This document shows positions 15,643 through 24,185 of a DNA stretch of 64,000 nt, piece after piece. The notes beneath the pieces were generated by a model, which saw nothing but the letters and a program-made list of their open reading frames with translations, was not told the DNA's origin and did no database searches. The stretch comes from Streptomyces sp. R33 (GTDB lineage: Bacteria; Actinomycetota; Actinomycetes; Streptomycetales; Streptomycetaceae), in the NCBI RefSeq assembly GCF_041200175.1, contig NZ_CP165727.1, positions 4,538,501 to 4,602,500 of the forward strand. Reading direction: 5' to 3'. Made by a program: the position numbers and the translations under genes. The number at the start of each line of letters is the position of its first letter. Position 1 is the first letter of the stretch.

Positions 15643-17430
15643 ATGACCATTCAGGACGCACGCACGCCTGCCGTCAGCCAGGACGCCGACGGCCAGACCG
15701 AGCGCCAGCCGGGCTGGCACAAGGGCTACGTGGCGGGCTCCCGGCCCGACATCCGGGTGCCGGTCCGCCAGGTCCACCTCACCAACGGCAAGGACGTGAC
15801 GCTCTACGACACGTCGGGGCCGTACACCGACCCGCAGATCGAGACCGACGTGCGGCGCGGCCTGCCGCCGCTGCGCGAGAACTGGATCATCAGCCGCGGC
15901 GACACCGAGGAGTACGCGGGCCGTCCCGTGCGCCCCGAGGACGACGGCATCAAGCACACCTCGCCGCGCGGTGGCCTGAAGAACCTCGACGCGGTCTTCC
16001 CGGGCCGCCCCCGCCAGCCCCGCCGGGGCCGTGGCGGCGCTGCCGTCACGCAGCTCGCGTACGCCCGCCGCGGTGAGATCACCCCGGAGATGGAGTACGT
16101 CGCGATCCGCGAGAACGTCTCCCCCGAGGTCGTCCGCGAGGAGATCGCCGCAGGTCGCGCGGTGCTTCCCGCGAACGTGAACCACCCGGAGATCGAGCCG
16201 ATGATCATCGGCAAGCGGTTCCTGGTGAAGGTCAACGCCAACATCGGCAACTCCGCTGTCACCTCCTCCATCGAGGAGGAGGTCGACAAGATGACCTGGG
16301 CGACCAAGTGGGGCGCCGACACGGTCATGGACCTCTCGACCGGCCGCAACATCCACACCACCCGCGAGTGGGTGCTGCGCAACTCCCCCGTGCCGATCGG
16401 CACCGTGCCGCTGTACCAGGCGCTCGAGAAGGTCGACGGCCGCGCCGAGGACCTGACCTGGGAGATCTACAAGGACACGGTCATCGAGCAGGCCGAGCAG
16501 GGCGTCGACTACATGACGGTCCACGCCGGCGTGCTGCTGCCCTACGTGCCCCTGACCGCCCGCCGCAAGACCGGCATCGTCTCGCGCGGCGGCTCCATCA
16601 TGGCCGCGTGGTGCCTGGCGCACCACAAGGAGAACTTCCTCTACACGAACTTCGAGGAGCTCTGCGAGATCCTCGCGACGTACGACGTCACGTACTCGCT
16701 GGGCGACGGCCTGCGCCCCGGCTCCATCGCGGACGCCAACGACGCGGCGCAGTTCGCGGAGCTGAAGACGCTGGGCGAGCTGAACACGATCGCCAAGCGG
16801 CACAACGTGCAGACCATGATCGAGGGCCCGGGCCACGTCCCGATGCACAAGATCAAGGAGAACATCGACCTCCAGCAGGAGATCTGCGAGGAGGCGCCGT
16901 TCTACACGCTCGGCCCGCTGACCACGGACGTCGCCCCGGCGTACGACCACATCACCTCGGGCATCGGCGCCGCGATGATCGCCTGGTGGGGCACCGCGAT
17001 GCTCTGCTACGTCACGCCGAAGGAGCACCTGGGCCTGCCCAACCGTGACGACGTGAAGACCGGCGTCATCACGTACAAGATCGCCGCCCACGCGGCGGAC
17101 CTGGCCAAGGGCCACCCGGGCGCCCAGGAGTGGGACGACGCCCTGTCGGACGCGCGGTTCGAGTTCCGCTGGGAGGACCAGTTCAACCTGGCCCTCGACC
17201 CGGACACGGCCCGTGAGTTCCACGACGAGACGCTCCCCGCCGAGCCGGCCAAGACCGCGCACTTCTGCTCCATGTGCGGTCCGAAGTTCTGCTCGATGAA
17301 GATCTCCCAGGACATCCGCCGTGAGCACGGCGGAGACCTGAAGGCCGATGAGATCGAGGCGGGCATGGCGGAGAAGTCCGCCGAGTTCGCGGCGAGCGGC
17401 AACCGGGTCTACCTCCCGCTGGCGGACTGA
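15643..17430 (+). CDS. thiC: Phosphomethylpyrimidine synthase ThiC
   Basis: A 595-residue radical SAM enzyme converting aminoimidazole ribotide to HMP-phosphate in thiamine biosynthesis. Conserved stretches include TPEMEYVAIREN, MDLSTGRNIH, HAGVLLPYVPLT, VMIEGPGHVPMHKI-type sequence (here TMIEGPGHVPMHK) and the C-terminal 4Fe-4S ligand motif CSMCGPKFC (CX2CX4C), followed by a short tail. The N-terminal ThiC-associated domain is intact and the length is typical. It is preceded by a TPP riboswitch and followed by a hairpin terminator. Confidence 0.98.
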   Translation: MTIQDARTPAVSQDADGQTERQPGWHKGYVAGSRPDIRVPVRQVHLTNGKDVTLYDTSGPYTDPQIETDVRRGLPPLRENWIISRGDTEEYAGRPVRPEDDGIKHTSPRGGLKNLDAVFPGRPRQPRRGRGGAAVTQLAYARRGEITPEMEYVAIRENVSPEVVREEIAAGRAVLPANVNHPEIEPMIIGKRFLVKVNANIGNSAVTSSIEEEVDKMTWATKWGADTVMDLSTGRNIHTTREWVLRNSPVPIGTVPLYQALEKVDGRAEDLTWEIYKDTVIEQAEQGVDYMTVHAGVLLPYVPLTARRKTGIVSRGGSIMAAWCLAHHKENFLYTNFEELCEILATYDVTYSLGDGLRPGSIADANDAAQFAELKTLGELNTIAKRHNVQTMIEGPGHVPMHKIKENIDLQQEICEEAPFYTLGPLTTDVAPAYDHITSGIGAAMIAWWGTAMLCYVTPKEHLGLPNRDDVKTGVITYKIAAHAADLAKGHPGAQEWDDALSDARFEFRWEDQFNLALDPDTAREFHDETLPAEPAKTAHFCSMCGPKFCSMKISQDIRREHGGDLKADEIEAGMAEKSAEFAASGNRVYLPLAD

Positions 17431-17448
17431 CCCGACCGCCGTGGTGGC

Positions 17449-17486
17449 GCTGCTCCGGGGAGGAGGAGGGGACTCCCCAGAGCAGC
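17449..17486 (+). terminator. thiC terminator hairpin
   Basis: GCTGCTC (17449-17455) pairs with GAGCAGC (17480-17486), and GGGGAG (17457-17462) with CTCCCC (17473-17478), giving a long stem 18 bases past the thiC stop. Confidence 0.75.
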
Positions 17487-17505
17487 GTCCCCGGAACGGA
17501 ATTGC

Positions 17506-17536
17506 TTGCGCTGGAGTGCACTCCAACTCCTACAGT
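17506..17536 (+). promoter_or_regulatory. MerR-type promoter with 19-bp spacer and palindromic operator
   Basis: A -35-like TTGCGC (17506-17511) and a -10-like TACAGT (17531-17536) are separated by exactly 19 bases, the over-long spacer typical of MerR-regulated promoters. The spacer contains a perfect 14-bp palindrome TGGAGTGCACTCCA (17512-17525). The -10 box ends 8 bases before the reductase ATG, so the transcript would be leaderless or nearly so. Confidence 0.75.
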
Positions 17537-17544
17537 GCGGCCCC

Positions 17545-18603
17545 ATGACCATGAGATATCGCAGTCTGGGCGGGACCGGCATAGAGGTCAGCGCGCACTG
17601 CCTCGGCACGATGATGTTCGGATCGGTGGGGAACCCGGACCACGACGAGTGCGCCCGGATCATCCATGCCGCGCTCGATCAGGGCATCAACTTCGTCGAC
17701 ACCGCGGACATGTACTCCGCAGGGGAGTCCGAGGAGATCGTCGGCAAGGCGCTGAAGGGGCGGCGCGATGACGTCGTGCTCGCCACCAAGGTCCACTTTC
17801 AGATGGGGGAGGGACGCAACCGCAGAGGGAACTCGCGGCGGTGGATCGTGCAGGCCGTCGAGGACAGTTTGCGGCGGCTGGACACCGATTGGATCGACCT
17901 CTACCAGGTGCACCGGCCCGACCACTCGACGGACGTCGAGGAGACCCTCTCGGTCCTCGGAGACCTGGTGCGGGCGGGCAAGATCCGTGCCTTCGGCTGC
18001 TCCACCTTCCCCGCCGAGGAGATCGTCGAGGCGCATCACGTCGCCGAGCGGCGGGCTCTTCCGCGGTTCCGGACGGAGCAGCCCCCGTACTCGATCCTCG
18101 CGCGCGGGGTGGAAGCCTCCGTCCTGCCGGTCGCCCGGCGGTACGGGATGGGCGTACTGACCTGGAGTCCGCTCGCCTCCGGCTTCCTGTCCGGAAAGTA
18201 CCGGCTCGGCGGGCCCGTCGACATGAGCTCGGGGAGGGCGGCGCTGACGCCGGCGCGCTTCGACCCGGCGATCCCCGGCAACGTGGCGAAGCTGGAGGCC
18301 GTGGAACAGCTCCTCGAGCTCGCCGACGGCATCGGCTGCACGCTGCCCGAGCTGGCGGTCGCCTTCCCGGTCGCGCATCCCGCAGTCACCTCGGTGATCA
18401 TCGGCCCGCGGACCATGGACCAGCTGAACTCGCTGGTCAAGGGTGCCGGACTGGTCCTCGACGACGCGGCACTCGACCGGATCGACGAGATCGTGCCGCC
18501 GGGGACGAACCTCTACCACCCGGACGGCGTGTGGCGCCCGACGGCTTTGACCGACACCGCGCAGCGGCGGCGCGCCCCGGGGGACCGGTCGGCGGGCCAG
18601 TAG
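17545..18603 (+). CDS. Aldo/keto reductase
   Basis: A 352-residue NADPH-dependent oxidoreductase with a TIM-barrel fold. The catalytic tetrad is visible: Asp and Tyr in DTADMYSAG, Lys in LATKVHF and His in YQVHRPD. The C-terminal part contains the cofactor-binding segment SVIIGPRTMDQL. The substrate is unknown. The MerR-type promoter suggests induction by a small electrophile or metal signal. ATG 17545 (or ATG 17551) fits the -10 spacing. A parS site lies 15 bases after the stop. Confidence 0.93.
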   Translation: MTMRYRSLGGTGIEVSAHCLGTMMFGSVGNPDHDECARIIHAALDQGINFVDTADMYSAGESEEIVGKALKGRRDDVVLATKVHFQMGEGRNRRGNSRRWIVQAVEDSLRRLDTDWIDLYQVHRPDHSTDVEETLSVLGDLVRAGKIRAFGCSTFPAEEIVEAHHVAERRALPRFRTEQPPYSILARGVEASVLPVARRYGMGVLTWSPLASGFLSGKYRLGGPVDMSSGRAALTPARFDPAIPGNVAKLEAVEQLLELADGIGCTLPELAVAFPVAHPAVTSVIIGPRTMDQLNSLVKGAGLVLDDAALDRIDEIVPPGTNLYHPDGVWRPTALTDTAQRRRAPGDRSAGQ

Positions 18604-18617
18604 CCGTACAGCGCGAT

Positions 18618-18631
18618 GTTTCACGTGAAAC
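18618..18631. other. parS: parS site (ParB-binding)
   Basis: Perfect GTTTCACGTGAAAC in the 53-base convergent spacer between the aldo/keto reductase and the next membrane-protein gene, outside both coding sequences. Confidence 0.95.
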
Positions 18632-18656
18632 AGGGACGGACTGCCCACCTGGGCCG

Positions 18657-19472
18657 TCAGGACGTCTCGGTCTCCGGGCCGCCGAAGTCGGGGCCGGTGA
18701 AGTCCGGAGGCGAGTAGCCGGGCCGGGGTCCCTGTGAAGCGGATCCCGGGCTGGTGAAGTCGGGCCGGGAGTATCCCAAGTTGGGGATGCGCCCGGCCTT
18801 CGGCGTGCGGGGGGCCGGATACACGGGCCCCGCGCTCGGATCGGCCAGCGCGTCCCGCAGGAACGGCAGGATGCCCCGCTCCAGCAGGGCGTGCCGCCAG
18901 GCCTCGCGGGCCTGCGCAAGCTCGTCGGGTATCGCACCGTCCTCGGCCACGACCTCCGTCGCGCGGTTGCGGACGGCCGTCACCAGCAGCCCGATCACCG
19001 CGAACAGCAGCGAGACCACGGTCAGTGCGCCGAAGAGCCAACCCGCCGTCAGCATCGTGTCGGCGAAGGCGGGTTCGGGCTCGATCGCCTTCAGGGTGTA
19101 CCCCACCAGCAGGAAGATCAGCATCGCGGTGCCCGCCAGGACCGGCGCGAGCACCGCGACCACGGCGCTGACCCCGGCGCCGTCGTCGCCCTCGTCCTGC
19201 CCGGCACTCCTGTCCGCACCCGCCGATCCGGGGGTGGACAGGGCCTCGTCGCGCCGTTCGCCGCGGAGTTTCACGTAGTGGTCGTACTCGGCCGCGGCCG
19301 CGGCCGTCAGCAGCGCGCTGGCCCCGACGGCCATCGTGCGCAGTTGTTCGGCGTTCAGCCGTTCGCCGAGCGCGGCGAGCTCGGGCCGTTCGTGTGCGGT
19401 ACGCAGCGCCTCGTCGAGGAGCCGATCGAACTCGGGTCGGTCTTCGGTCAGCAGGTGCGGAGCGCTGTTCAT
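18657..19472 (-). CDS. Hypothetical membrane protein with Pro/Gly-rich repeat tail
   Basis: A 271-residue protein of unknown function. It has an alpha-helical N-terminal region (residues 1-75), a charged linker, two transmembrane helices (about 100-125 and 140-165), a helical region with VAEDGAIPDELAQAREAWRHALLERGILPFLRDAL, and a tail with repeats of the type GYSRPDFTSPG and GYSPPDFTGP. The pattern is common in Streptomyces but unnamed. ATG 19472 has GGGGG at the right distance; ATG 19478 is an alternative. Confidence 0.75.
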   Translation of the reverse strand: MNSAPHLLTEDRPEFDRLLDEALRTAHERPELAALGERLNAEQLRTMAVGASALLTAAAAAEYDHYVKLRGERRDEALSTPGSAGADRSAGQDEGDDGAGVSAVVAVLAPVLAGTAMLIFLLVGYTLKAIEPEPAFADTMLTAGWLFGALTVVSLLFAVIGLLVTAVRNRATEVVAEDGAIPDELAQAREAWRHALLERGILPFLRDALADPSAGPVYPAPRTPKAGRIPNLGYSRPDFTSPGSASQGPRPGYSPPDFTGPDFGGPETETS

Positions 19473-19628
19473 GTGCATCCCCCGATGCTCCGTGGGGACC
19501 GGTTTGCCCGCGTAGACCCGGGCGCCGGCACAAACGGAGGAGAGCCTGCTACGGATAGGGCGATGGTAGAGCGCCCATGCCACGCCGTGACAGGGGCTTT
19601 CCTGAAATTACCCCCCTTCTGATAACCC

Positions 19629-20789
19629 TCAGTCGCTCAGCGGGAGTTGCACGACCAGCAGTTTGCCCGCCATCGTGACCCCGCCGTCCATGGCGATCGC
19701 GAGTCCGTCCGCATACACGTGCGGTCCGGTCACGGCCTCCGGGCCGCGGGACTCGTCGCCGTCCTCGGTGCCCACCTCGCCCAGCAGGTACGGGATCGGG
19801 CTGTGCCCGTGCACGACCCGGCCGCCGCCGTAGGTGTCGAGGAGGTCGCGTACGGCCTGGGGGCCGGTCTCCTCGTCGCGGAAGGCGAACCGCTTGGTGA
19901 ACTTGCGGAAGAGGTCCCAGGTGATGTCGGCGTCGTTGCGGTTGAGCAGCTCGTGGATGGTGTCGTTGACGTCCTCGATGGAGTCGCCGTAGTCGAGGTA
20001 CGCGGTGGTGTCGGAGTGCAGCAGCAGGTGCCCGTCCTCCAGCACGGCCGCGTCCAGCCGTGACATCCACTGCAGGTGCACGTCCTCCAGGCGCTCCATG
20101 TCGGTGCGCTGGCCGCCGTTGAGGAGCCAGGCGGCCTGGAAGGTGGCGGTGCCGGCGCCCGAGGCGACGGGGGTGTCGCCGAACCGCTTGGCGCCGATGA
20201 GGAGCAGTTCGTGGTTGCCCATGAGCGCCTTGCAGTAGCCGCCGGATGCGGCGGCCTCGGCGGAGAGGCGCATCACGAGGTCGATGACGCCGATCCCGTC
20301 GGGCCCGCGGTCGGTGAAGTCGCCGAGGAACCAGATGCGTGCGTTGCCGGCAGACCAGCGGCGCTCGGCGTCGATGAGGCCCTGCGCCTGGAGTTCGGTG
20401 ACGAGCTCGTCCAGGTAGCCGTGGACGTCGCCGACGACGTACAGCGGCCCGGGGCCCGCGGCCGGGGACTCCTGGGGAACGTACACGACCTGGACGGTGT
20501 CACCCGGTCCGCCGCGGCCGATGATCGGCAGATCGCGGTGCGTGGGGGTGTAGCCCTCGTCGAGGTCGTCCTCGTCGGCCGGAACGCCCGCGGCGGGCGC
20601 CTGGCCCAGGGGCGGCGCCGGGGGCACGGGTGCGCCCTCCCCGTAGTACGCGGGGTACTCGCCGTACACGGGGGCTTCGTCGGGAAGCCCGCCGGCCACG
20701 CCGTACGGGGCGGGCTCGGTGACCGGAACTCGGAAGTCCCGCAGCGTCTCCGTCCGCATCGCGGGTCCCTGACCGGCCCCCTGAGTCAT
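19629..20789 (-). CDS. Metallophosphoesterase (PPP-type, calcineurin-like)
   Basis: A 386-residue phosphoesterase. After a Pro/Gly-rich N-terminal region of about 110 residues the metal-binding motifs appear in order: VVGDVHGYLDEL (GDxHG), FLGDFTDRGPDG (GDxxDRG), MGNHELLL (GNHE) and the late His of VVHGHSPI. This is the signature of PPP-type protein phosphatases or ApaH-like hydrolases. Start ATG 20789 has a GGAGGGG ribosome site. The substrate is unknown; the disordered N-terminus is typical of the Streptomyces version. Confidence 0.9.
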   Translation of the reverse strand: MTQGAGQGPAMRTETLRDFRVPVTEPAPYGVAGGLPDEAPVYGEYPAYYGEGAPVPPAPPLGQAPAAGVPADEDDLDEGYTPTHRDLPIIGRGGPGDTVQVVYVPQESPAAGPGPLYVVGDVHGYLDELVTELQAQGLIDAERRWSAGNARIWFLGDFTDRGPDGIGVIDLVMRLSAEAAASGGYCKALMGNHELLLIGAKRFGDTPVASGAGTATFQAAWLLNGGQRTDMERLEDVHLQWMSRLDAAVLEDGHLLLHSDTTAYLDYGDSIEDVNDTIHELLNRNDADITWDLFRKFTKRFAFRDEETGPQAVRDLLDTYGGGRVVHGHSPIPYLLGEVGTEDGDESRGPEAVTGPHVYADGLAIAMDGGVTMAGKLLVVQLPLSD

Positions 20790-21020
20790 CGACCCCTCCA
20801 CCACCGTCGCGCTGCCGTACACCTGCGGACCCTCCTGACCTCCGGGGCGGAGGGTCCGTGATGTCGTGCGCCCATCATAGGAATGCGGCTCGCGCTCTGT
20901 GACGCACCAGGGGTGGTGAATCCTGGGCGGAACCAATAGTTCCTGCCGCTTTCTCCCGAAATGGGTGTTGCTGAAATCCTCGGCGGGGCCGTCAGCCCCG
21001 CCGGTTTCGCGGTGTGGCGG

Positions 21021-22136
21021 TCAGTCCTTGGCCGGTGACCGGGGCGGACTGACGGTCGTACGGGGCTGCCTGCGCTGCGAGGAGGTGCGGACGATCAGCT
21101 CGGTCGGGACGACCTGTTCGACCGGGCGCCCGGTGCCGACCCCCTCGATGGCGTCGATGAGCAGCTGCACGACGGCGGTGCCGATCCGGCGCGGTTTGAG
21201 GGAGAGGGTGGTGATGGGCGGTTCGGTGTTGGCGTACACGGTGGACTCGCTGCAGCAGACGAGCAGCAGGTCCTCGGGGACGCGCAGGCCGTAGCGCCGG
21301 GCGGCGGCGAGCAGGTCGGTCCCGTTGGGGTCGAACAGCCCGTAGACGGCGTCGGGCCGGTCGGGCCGGGCGAGCAGCCGGTCCGCGGCGACGGCGCCCG
21401 CGCACGGGTCGTGGGCGGGGTAGGACTCGTAGACGGGGTCCTGGCCGACGCGCTCGCACCAACTGAGGTAGGCGGTGGTGGAGAGCCGGGTGTAGGTGTC
21501 GGTGGTGGTGCCGGTCAGCAGCCCGATACGGCGGGCTCCGGCGGCGGCGAGGTGGTCGAGCAGGTTGAGTACGGCGGCCTCGTGGTCGTTGTCGACCCAG
21601 GCGGTGACGGGGAGGGAGCCGGCCGGACGGCCGTCGGAGACGACTGGGAGGCCTTGGCGGACCAGTTCGGTGACGACGGGGTCGTGGTCGGAGGGGTCGA
21701 TGACGACGGTGCCGTCGAGGGCCACGTTGGACCACACGTCGTGTCGGGAGGTGGCGGGGAGGATGACGAGGGCGTAGCCGCGGGCGAGCGCGGCGGAAGT
21801 GGCGGCCCTGGCCATCTCGGCGAAGTAGGCGAATTCGGTGAAGGTGAAAGGTTCATCCCCGTACGTCGTCACGGTCAGACCGATGAGGCCCGACTTGCCG
21901 GTACGGAGGGTGCGGGCCGCGGCGGAGGGGCGGTAGCCCAGCCGGTCGGCGACCTCGCGAACGTGGCGGCGGGTGGCGTCCGGCAGCCGCCCCTTGCCAT
22001 TGAGCGCGTCGGAGACGGTTGTGATCGAGACGCCCGCTGCGGCGGCCACGTCCCTGATGCCGGCCCGGCCCTGTCGGCCGGCGGCCCGCCGGGTGGTCTC
22101 GGTCCGGCTCACCTGATGCTTCCCTGCTGCTGTCAT
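21021..22136 (-). CDS. LacI family transcriptional regulator
   Basis: A 371-residue repressor. The helix-turn-helix and hinge are near residues 25-80 (IRDVAAAAGVSITTVSDALNGKGRLPDATRRHVREVADRLGY), followed by a periplasmic-binding-like sugar sensor domain and the family's C-terminal TLSLKPRRIGTAVVQLL. ATG 22136 lies at the start of the conserved part. Palindromes GTGCATATGCAC (22177-22188) and GCATATATGC (22375-22384) in the upstream spacer are candidate operators. No sugar transport or catabolic gene is adjacent. Confidence 0.92.
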   Translation of the reverse strand: MTAAGKHQVSRTETTRRAAGRQGRAGIRDVAAAAGVSITTVSDALNGKGRLPDATRRHVREVADRLGYRPSAAARTLRTGKSGLIGLTVTTYGDEPFTFTEFAYFAEMARAATSAALARGYALVILPATSRHDVWSNVALDGTVVIDPSDHDPVVTELVRQGLPVVSDGRPAGSLPVTAWVDNDHEAAVLNLLDHLAAAGARRIGLLTGTTTDTYTRLSTTAYLSWCERVGQDPVYESYPAHDPCAGAVAADRLLARPDRPDAVYGLFDPNGTDLLAAARRYGLRVPEDLLLVCCSESTVYANTEPPITTLSLKPRRIGTAVVQLLIDAIEGVGTGRPVEQVVPTELIVRTSSQRRQPRTTVSPPRSPAKD

Positions 22137-22176
22137 GGCGAGCCGATAGTAGGGCTCGGCGGGGTGGGTGGTCCGG

Positions 22177-22384
22177 GTGCATATGCACGCGTTGACAGGA
22201 ACGATTCTGCATGGTTCGCCACCCCCAATGACCTTGGAATTAAAGGCATTTGAGCGCGGAGAGTGAGCGGGGCGTTTGTCGTCGGGTACGGGCATGCCAA
22301 AGCGGTGTGGTCTCGGGCCGGTCTCAACTCACCTGTACGAGGGATGCGCGCCACGGCGTGGGCCACCGGCGTGTGCATATATGC
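22177..22384. promoter_or_regulatory. Upstream spacer of the LacI regulator with two GCATAT palindromes
   Basis: The 361-base non-coding spacer between the LacI gene and the aminotransferase gene carries GTGCATATGCAC at 22177-22188 and GCATATATGC (inside TGTGCATATATGCGT) at 22375-22384. It is less GC-rich than the surroundings around 22190-22260. A TACTAT -10-like box on the reverse strand lies near 22146-22151, about 30 bases from the first palindrome. Nothing else recognisable is present. Confidence 0.45.
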
Positions 22385-22497
22385 GTGCGCTCCCCCGCAA
22401 TCCCGGCGCCGCCATTTTCGGAAGAGCGGAATCCTCATAAGGTGAGCAGTATTGAGTCGACGGCGACGTCGTACGGGACGGTCGAGGAGGACCTGCG

Positions 22498-23580
22498 GTG
22501 AGCGAGAAGAGCCCGAAGCTGCGCGCCGAGCTGGACGGCATTCCCACCTACAAGCCCGGGAAGCCCGCTGCCGCGGGCGGGCCCGTCGCGTACAAGCTGT
22601 CCTCGAACGAGAACCCGTACCCGCCGCTGTCCGGGGTGCTGGAGACCGCGGTCGCAGCCGCAGGACAGTTCAACCGCTACCCCGACCTGGCCTGCACGGC
22701 CCTGGTGAACGAGCTCGCCGAGCGGTTCGGGGTGCCGGTCGAGCACATCGCCACCGGTACGGGGTCCGTGGGCGTGGCCCAGCAGCTGGTCCAGTCGACG
22801 GCCGGCCCGGGCGACGAGGTCATCTACGCCTGGCGGTCCTTCGAGGCCTACCCGATCGTCACGCAGATCTCGGGTGCCACGGCCGTGCAGGTCCCGCTGA
22901 CGGACGGGGACGTGCACGACCTCGACGCGATGTTCGACGCGATCACCGAGCGGACCCGGCTGATCTTCGTCTGCAACCCCAACAACCCCACCGGCACCGC
23001 CGTGCGCCGTGACGAGCTGGTGCGGTTCCTGGACCGGGTGCCCTCGGACATCCTGGTGGTGCTGGACGAGGCCTACCACGAGTTCGTCCGCGACGTCGAG
23101 GTGCCGGACGGCATCGAGCTCTACCGGAGCCGCCCGAACGTCTGCGTGCTGCGTACGTTCTCCAAGGCGTACGGGCTGGCCGGCCTGCGCGTCGGCTTCG
23201 CTGTGGCGCACGAGCCGGTGGCGGCGGCGCTGCGCAAGACGGCGGTGCCCTTCGGTGTCAGCCAGCTCGCCCAGGACGCGGCGGTCGCCTCGCTGCGTGC
23301 CGAGGACGAGCTGATGGGCCGGGTCGGGGCGCTGGTGGGAGAGCGTGCGCGGGTCTACAAGACGCTGCTCGGCCAGGGCTGGACCGTGGTGCCGGAGACG
23401 CAGGCGAACTTCGTGTGGATGCGCCTGGGGGAGCGGACCGCCGAGTTCGCGGCGGCCTGCGAGAAGGCCGGTGTGGTGGTCCGGCCCTTCGCGGGCGAGG
23501 GCCTGCGGGTCACGATCGGTGAGCCCGAGGCGAACGACATCTTCCTGCACACGGCGGAGGCGTTCTTCAAGGAGCTGTAG
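22498..23580 (+). CDS. HisC-type histidinol-phosphate / aromatic aminotransferase
   Basis: A 360-residue PLP aminotransferase of fold type I. Conserved features are LSSNENPYPPLSGV, VCNPNNPTGT, VLDEAYHEF and the lysine-bearing FSKAYGLAGLRVG. Such stand-alone copies outside the his operon act as histidinol-phosphate or aromatic amino acid transaminases, with phenylalanine or tyrosine as possible products. GTG 22498 follows GAGGAGGACCTGC. It is not clustered with other his genes; pheA lies about 29 kb away. Confidence 0.9.
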   Translation: MSEKSPKLRAELDGIPTYKPGKPAAAGGPVAYKLSSNENPYPPLSGVLETAVAAAGQFNRYPDLACTALVNELAERFGVPVEHIATGTGSVGVAQQLVQSTAGPGDEVIYAWRSFEAYPIVTQISGATAVQVPLTDGDVHDLDAMFDAITERTRLIFVCNPNNPTGTAVRRDELVRFLDRVPSDILVVLDEAYHEFVRDVEVPDGIELYRSRPNVCVLRTFSKAYGLAGLRVGFAVAHEPVAAALRKTAVPFGVSQLAQDAAVASLRAEDELMGRVGALVGERARVYKTLLGQGWTVVPETQANFVWMRLGERTAEFAAACEKAGVVVRPFAGEGLRVTIGEPEANDIFLHTAEAFFKEL

Positions 23581-23628
23581 CCCTCAGGGGCTCCGCGGGT
23601 TCGCAGGCGCCACGCCGGTTCGCAGGGG

Positions 23629-23997
23629 CTACGCGAGTTCCACGCGGATCGGGTCGCCGTCGCGGACGGTGGACAGCAGGCGGGGGTCGCCCTCGAACGA
23701 GCCGAGCACGTTGCACGGGCTCGCCAGGCGGCTCTCGCCTCCGCGCGAGATGGGCGTGGGGCCGTAGGGGAGCGCGAGGGCGTCGCCCTCGGTCCAGAAC
23801 GCGACCGTGCCCGGGTCGACGACCTGCCGGGCGTCGTGCTCGAGCGCCACGGAGACGCCGGTGTCGAAGTAGACCTCCTCGCCCCAGGTGTGGGCGGACG
23901 CGGAGATCGGAAGGGCCTCGGCCAGCGCCTTGCTGGTCGGGGTCTCGTCAAGGGTTGCCGTGAGCTGGCCTGCGGGCCAGGAGATACGAATCCTCAT
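23629..23997 (-). CDS. Cyclophilin-like fold protein
   Basis: A 122-residue protein resembling the COG2164/DUF3830 cyclophilin-like family: RIRISWPAG at the start, WGEEVYFDTGVSV in the centre and EGDALALPYGPTP with NVLGSFEGD near the end. The fold resembles prolyl isomerases but the active-site residues are not kept in the family, and function is unknown. ATG 23997 starts the conserved part; ATG 24006 is in frame upstream and overlaps an inverted repeat. It is convergent with the aminotransferase gene. Confidence 0.8.
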   Translation of the reverse strand: MRIRISWPAGQLTATLDETPTSKALAEALPISASAHTWGEEVYFDTGVSVALEHDARQVVDPGTVAFWTEGDALALPYGPTPISRGGESRLASPCNVLGSFEGDPRLLSTVRDGDPIRVELA

Positions 23998-24005
23998 GAG
24001 CGGCA

Positions 24006-24022
24006 TTCAACAATCTGTTGAA
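24006..24022. promoter_or_regulatory. Inverted repeat TTCAACA-ATC-TGTTGAA, candidate operator
   Basis: Perfect 7-bp arms (24006-24012 and 24016-24022) with a 3-base spacer. It lies at the start of the cyclophilin-like gene and 64 bases upstream of the Rex site of cydA. It is AT-rich in a GC-rich genome, which makes a chance occurrence less likely. Confidence 0.45.
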
Positions 24023-24085
24023 AGTGTTGGCTAGAGGGGACCCCCCTGAAAGGCGCCGGAAGCGGTACGACATAATGCTTGTGAA

Positions 24086-24101
24086 TGTGAACGCGTTCAC
24101 A
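24086..24101. promoter_or_regulatory. Rex operator (ROP) upstream of cydA
   Basis: Perfect palindrome TGTGAACGCGTTCACA, matching the Rex site TGTGAAC-N-TTCACA known upstream of the Streptomyces cyd operon. Rex represses when NADH/NAD+ is low and releases on oxygen limitation. A CATAAT -10-like box lies at 24071-24076, just upstream, so binding would block transcription start or early elongation. Confidence 0.93.
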
Positions 24102-24185
24102 AGCGTGCCTGCTTCATCCCGTATTGGGTAGGGCATGCCACGCAAACTGCGGCAGTGACCACGGCGCACCGAAGGAGACGACGAC

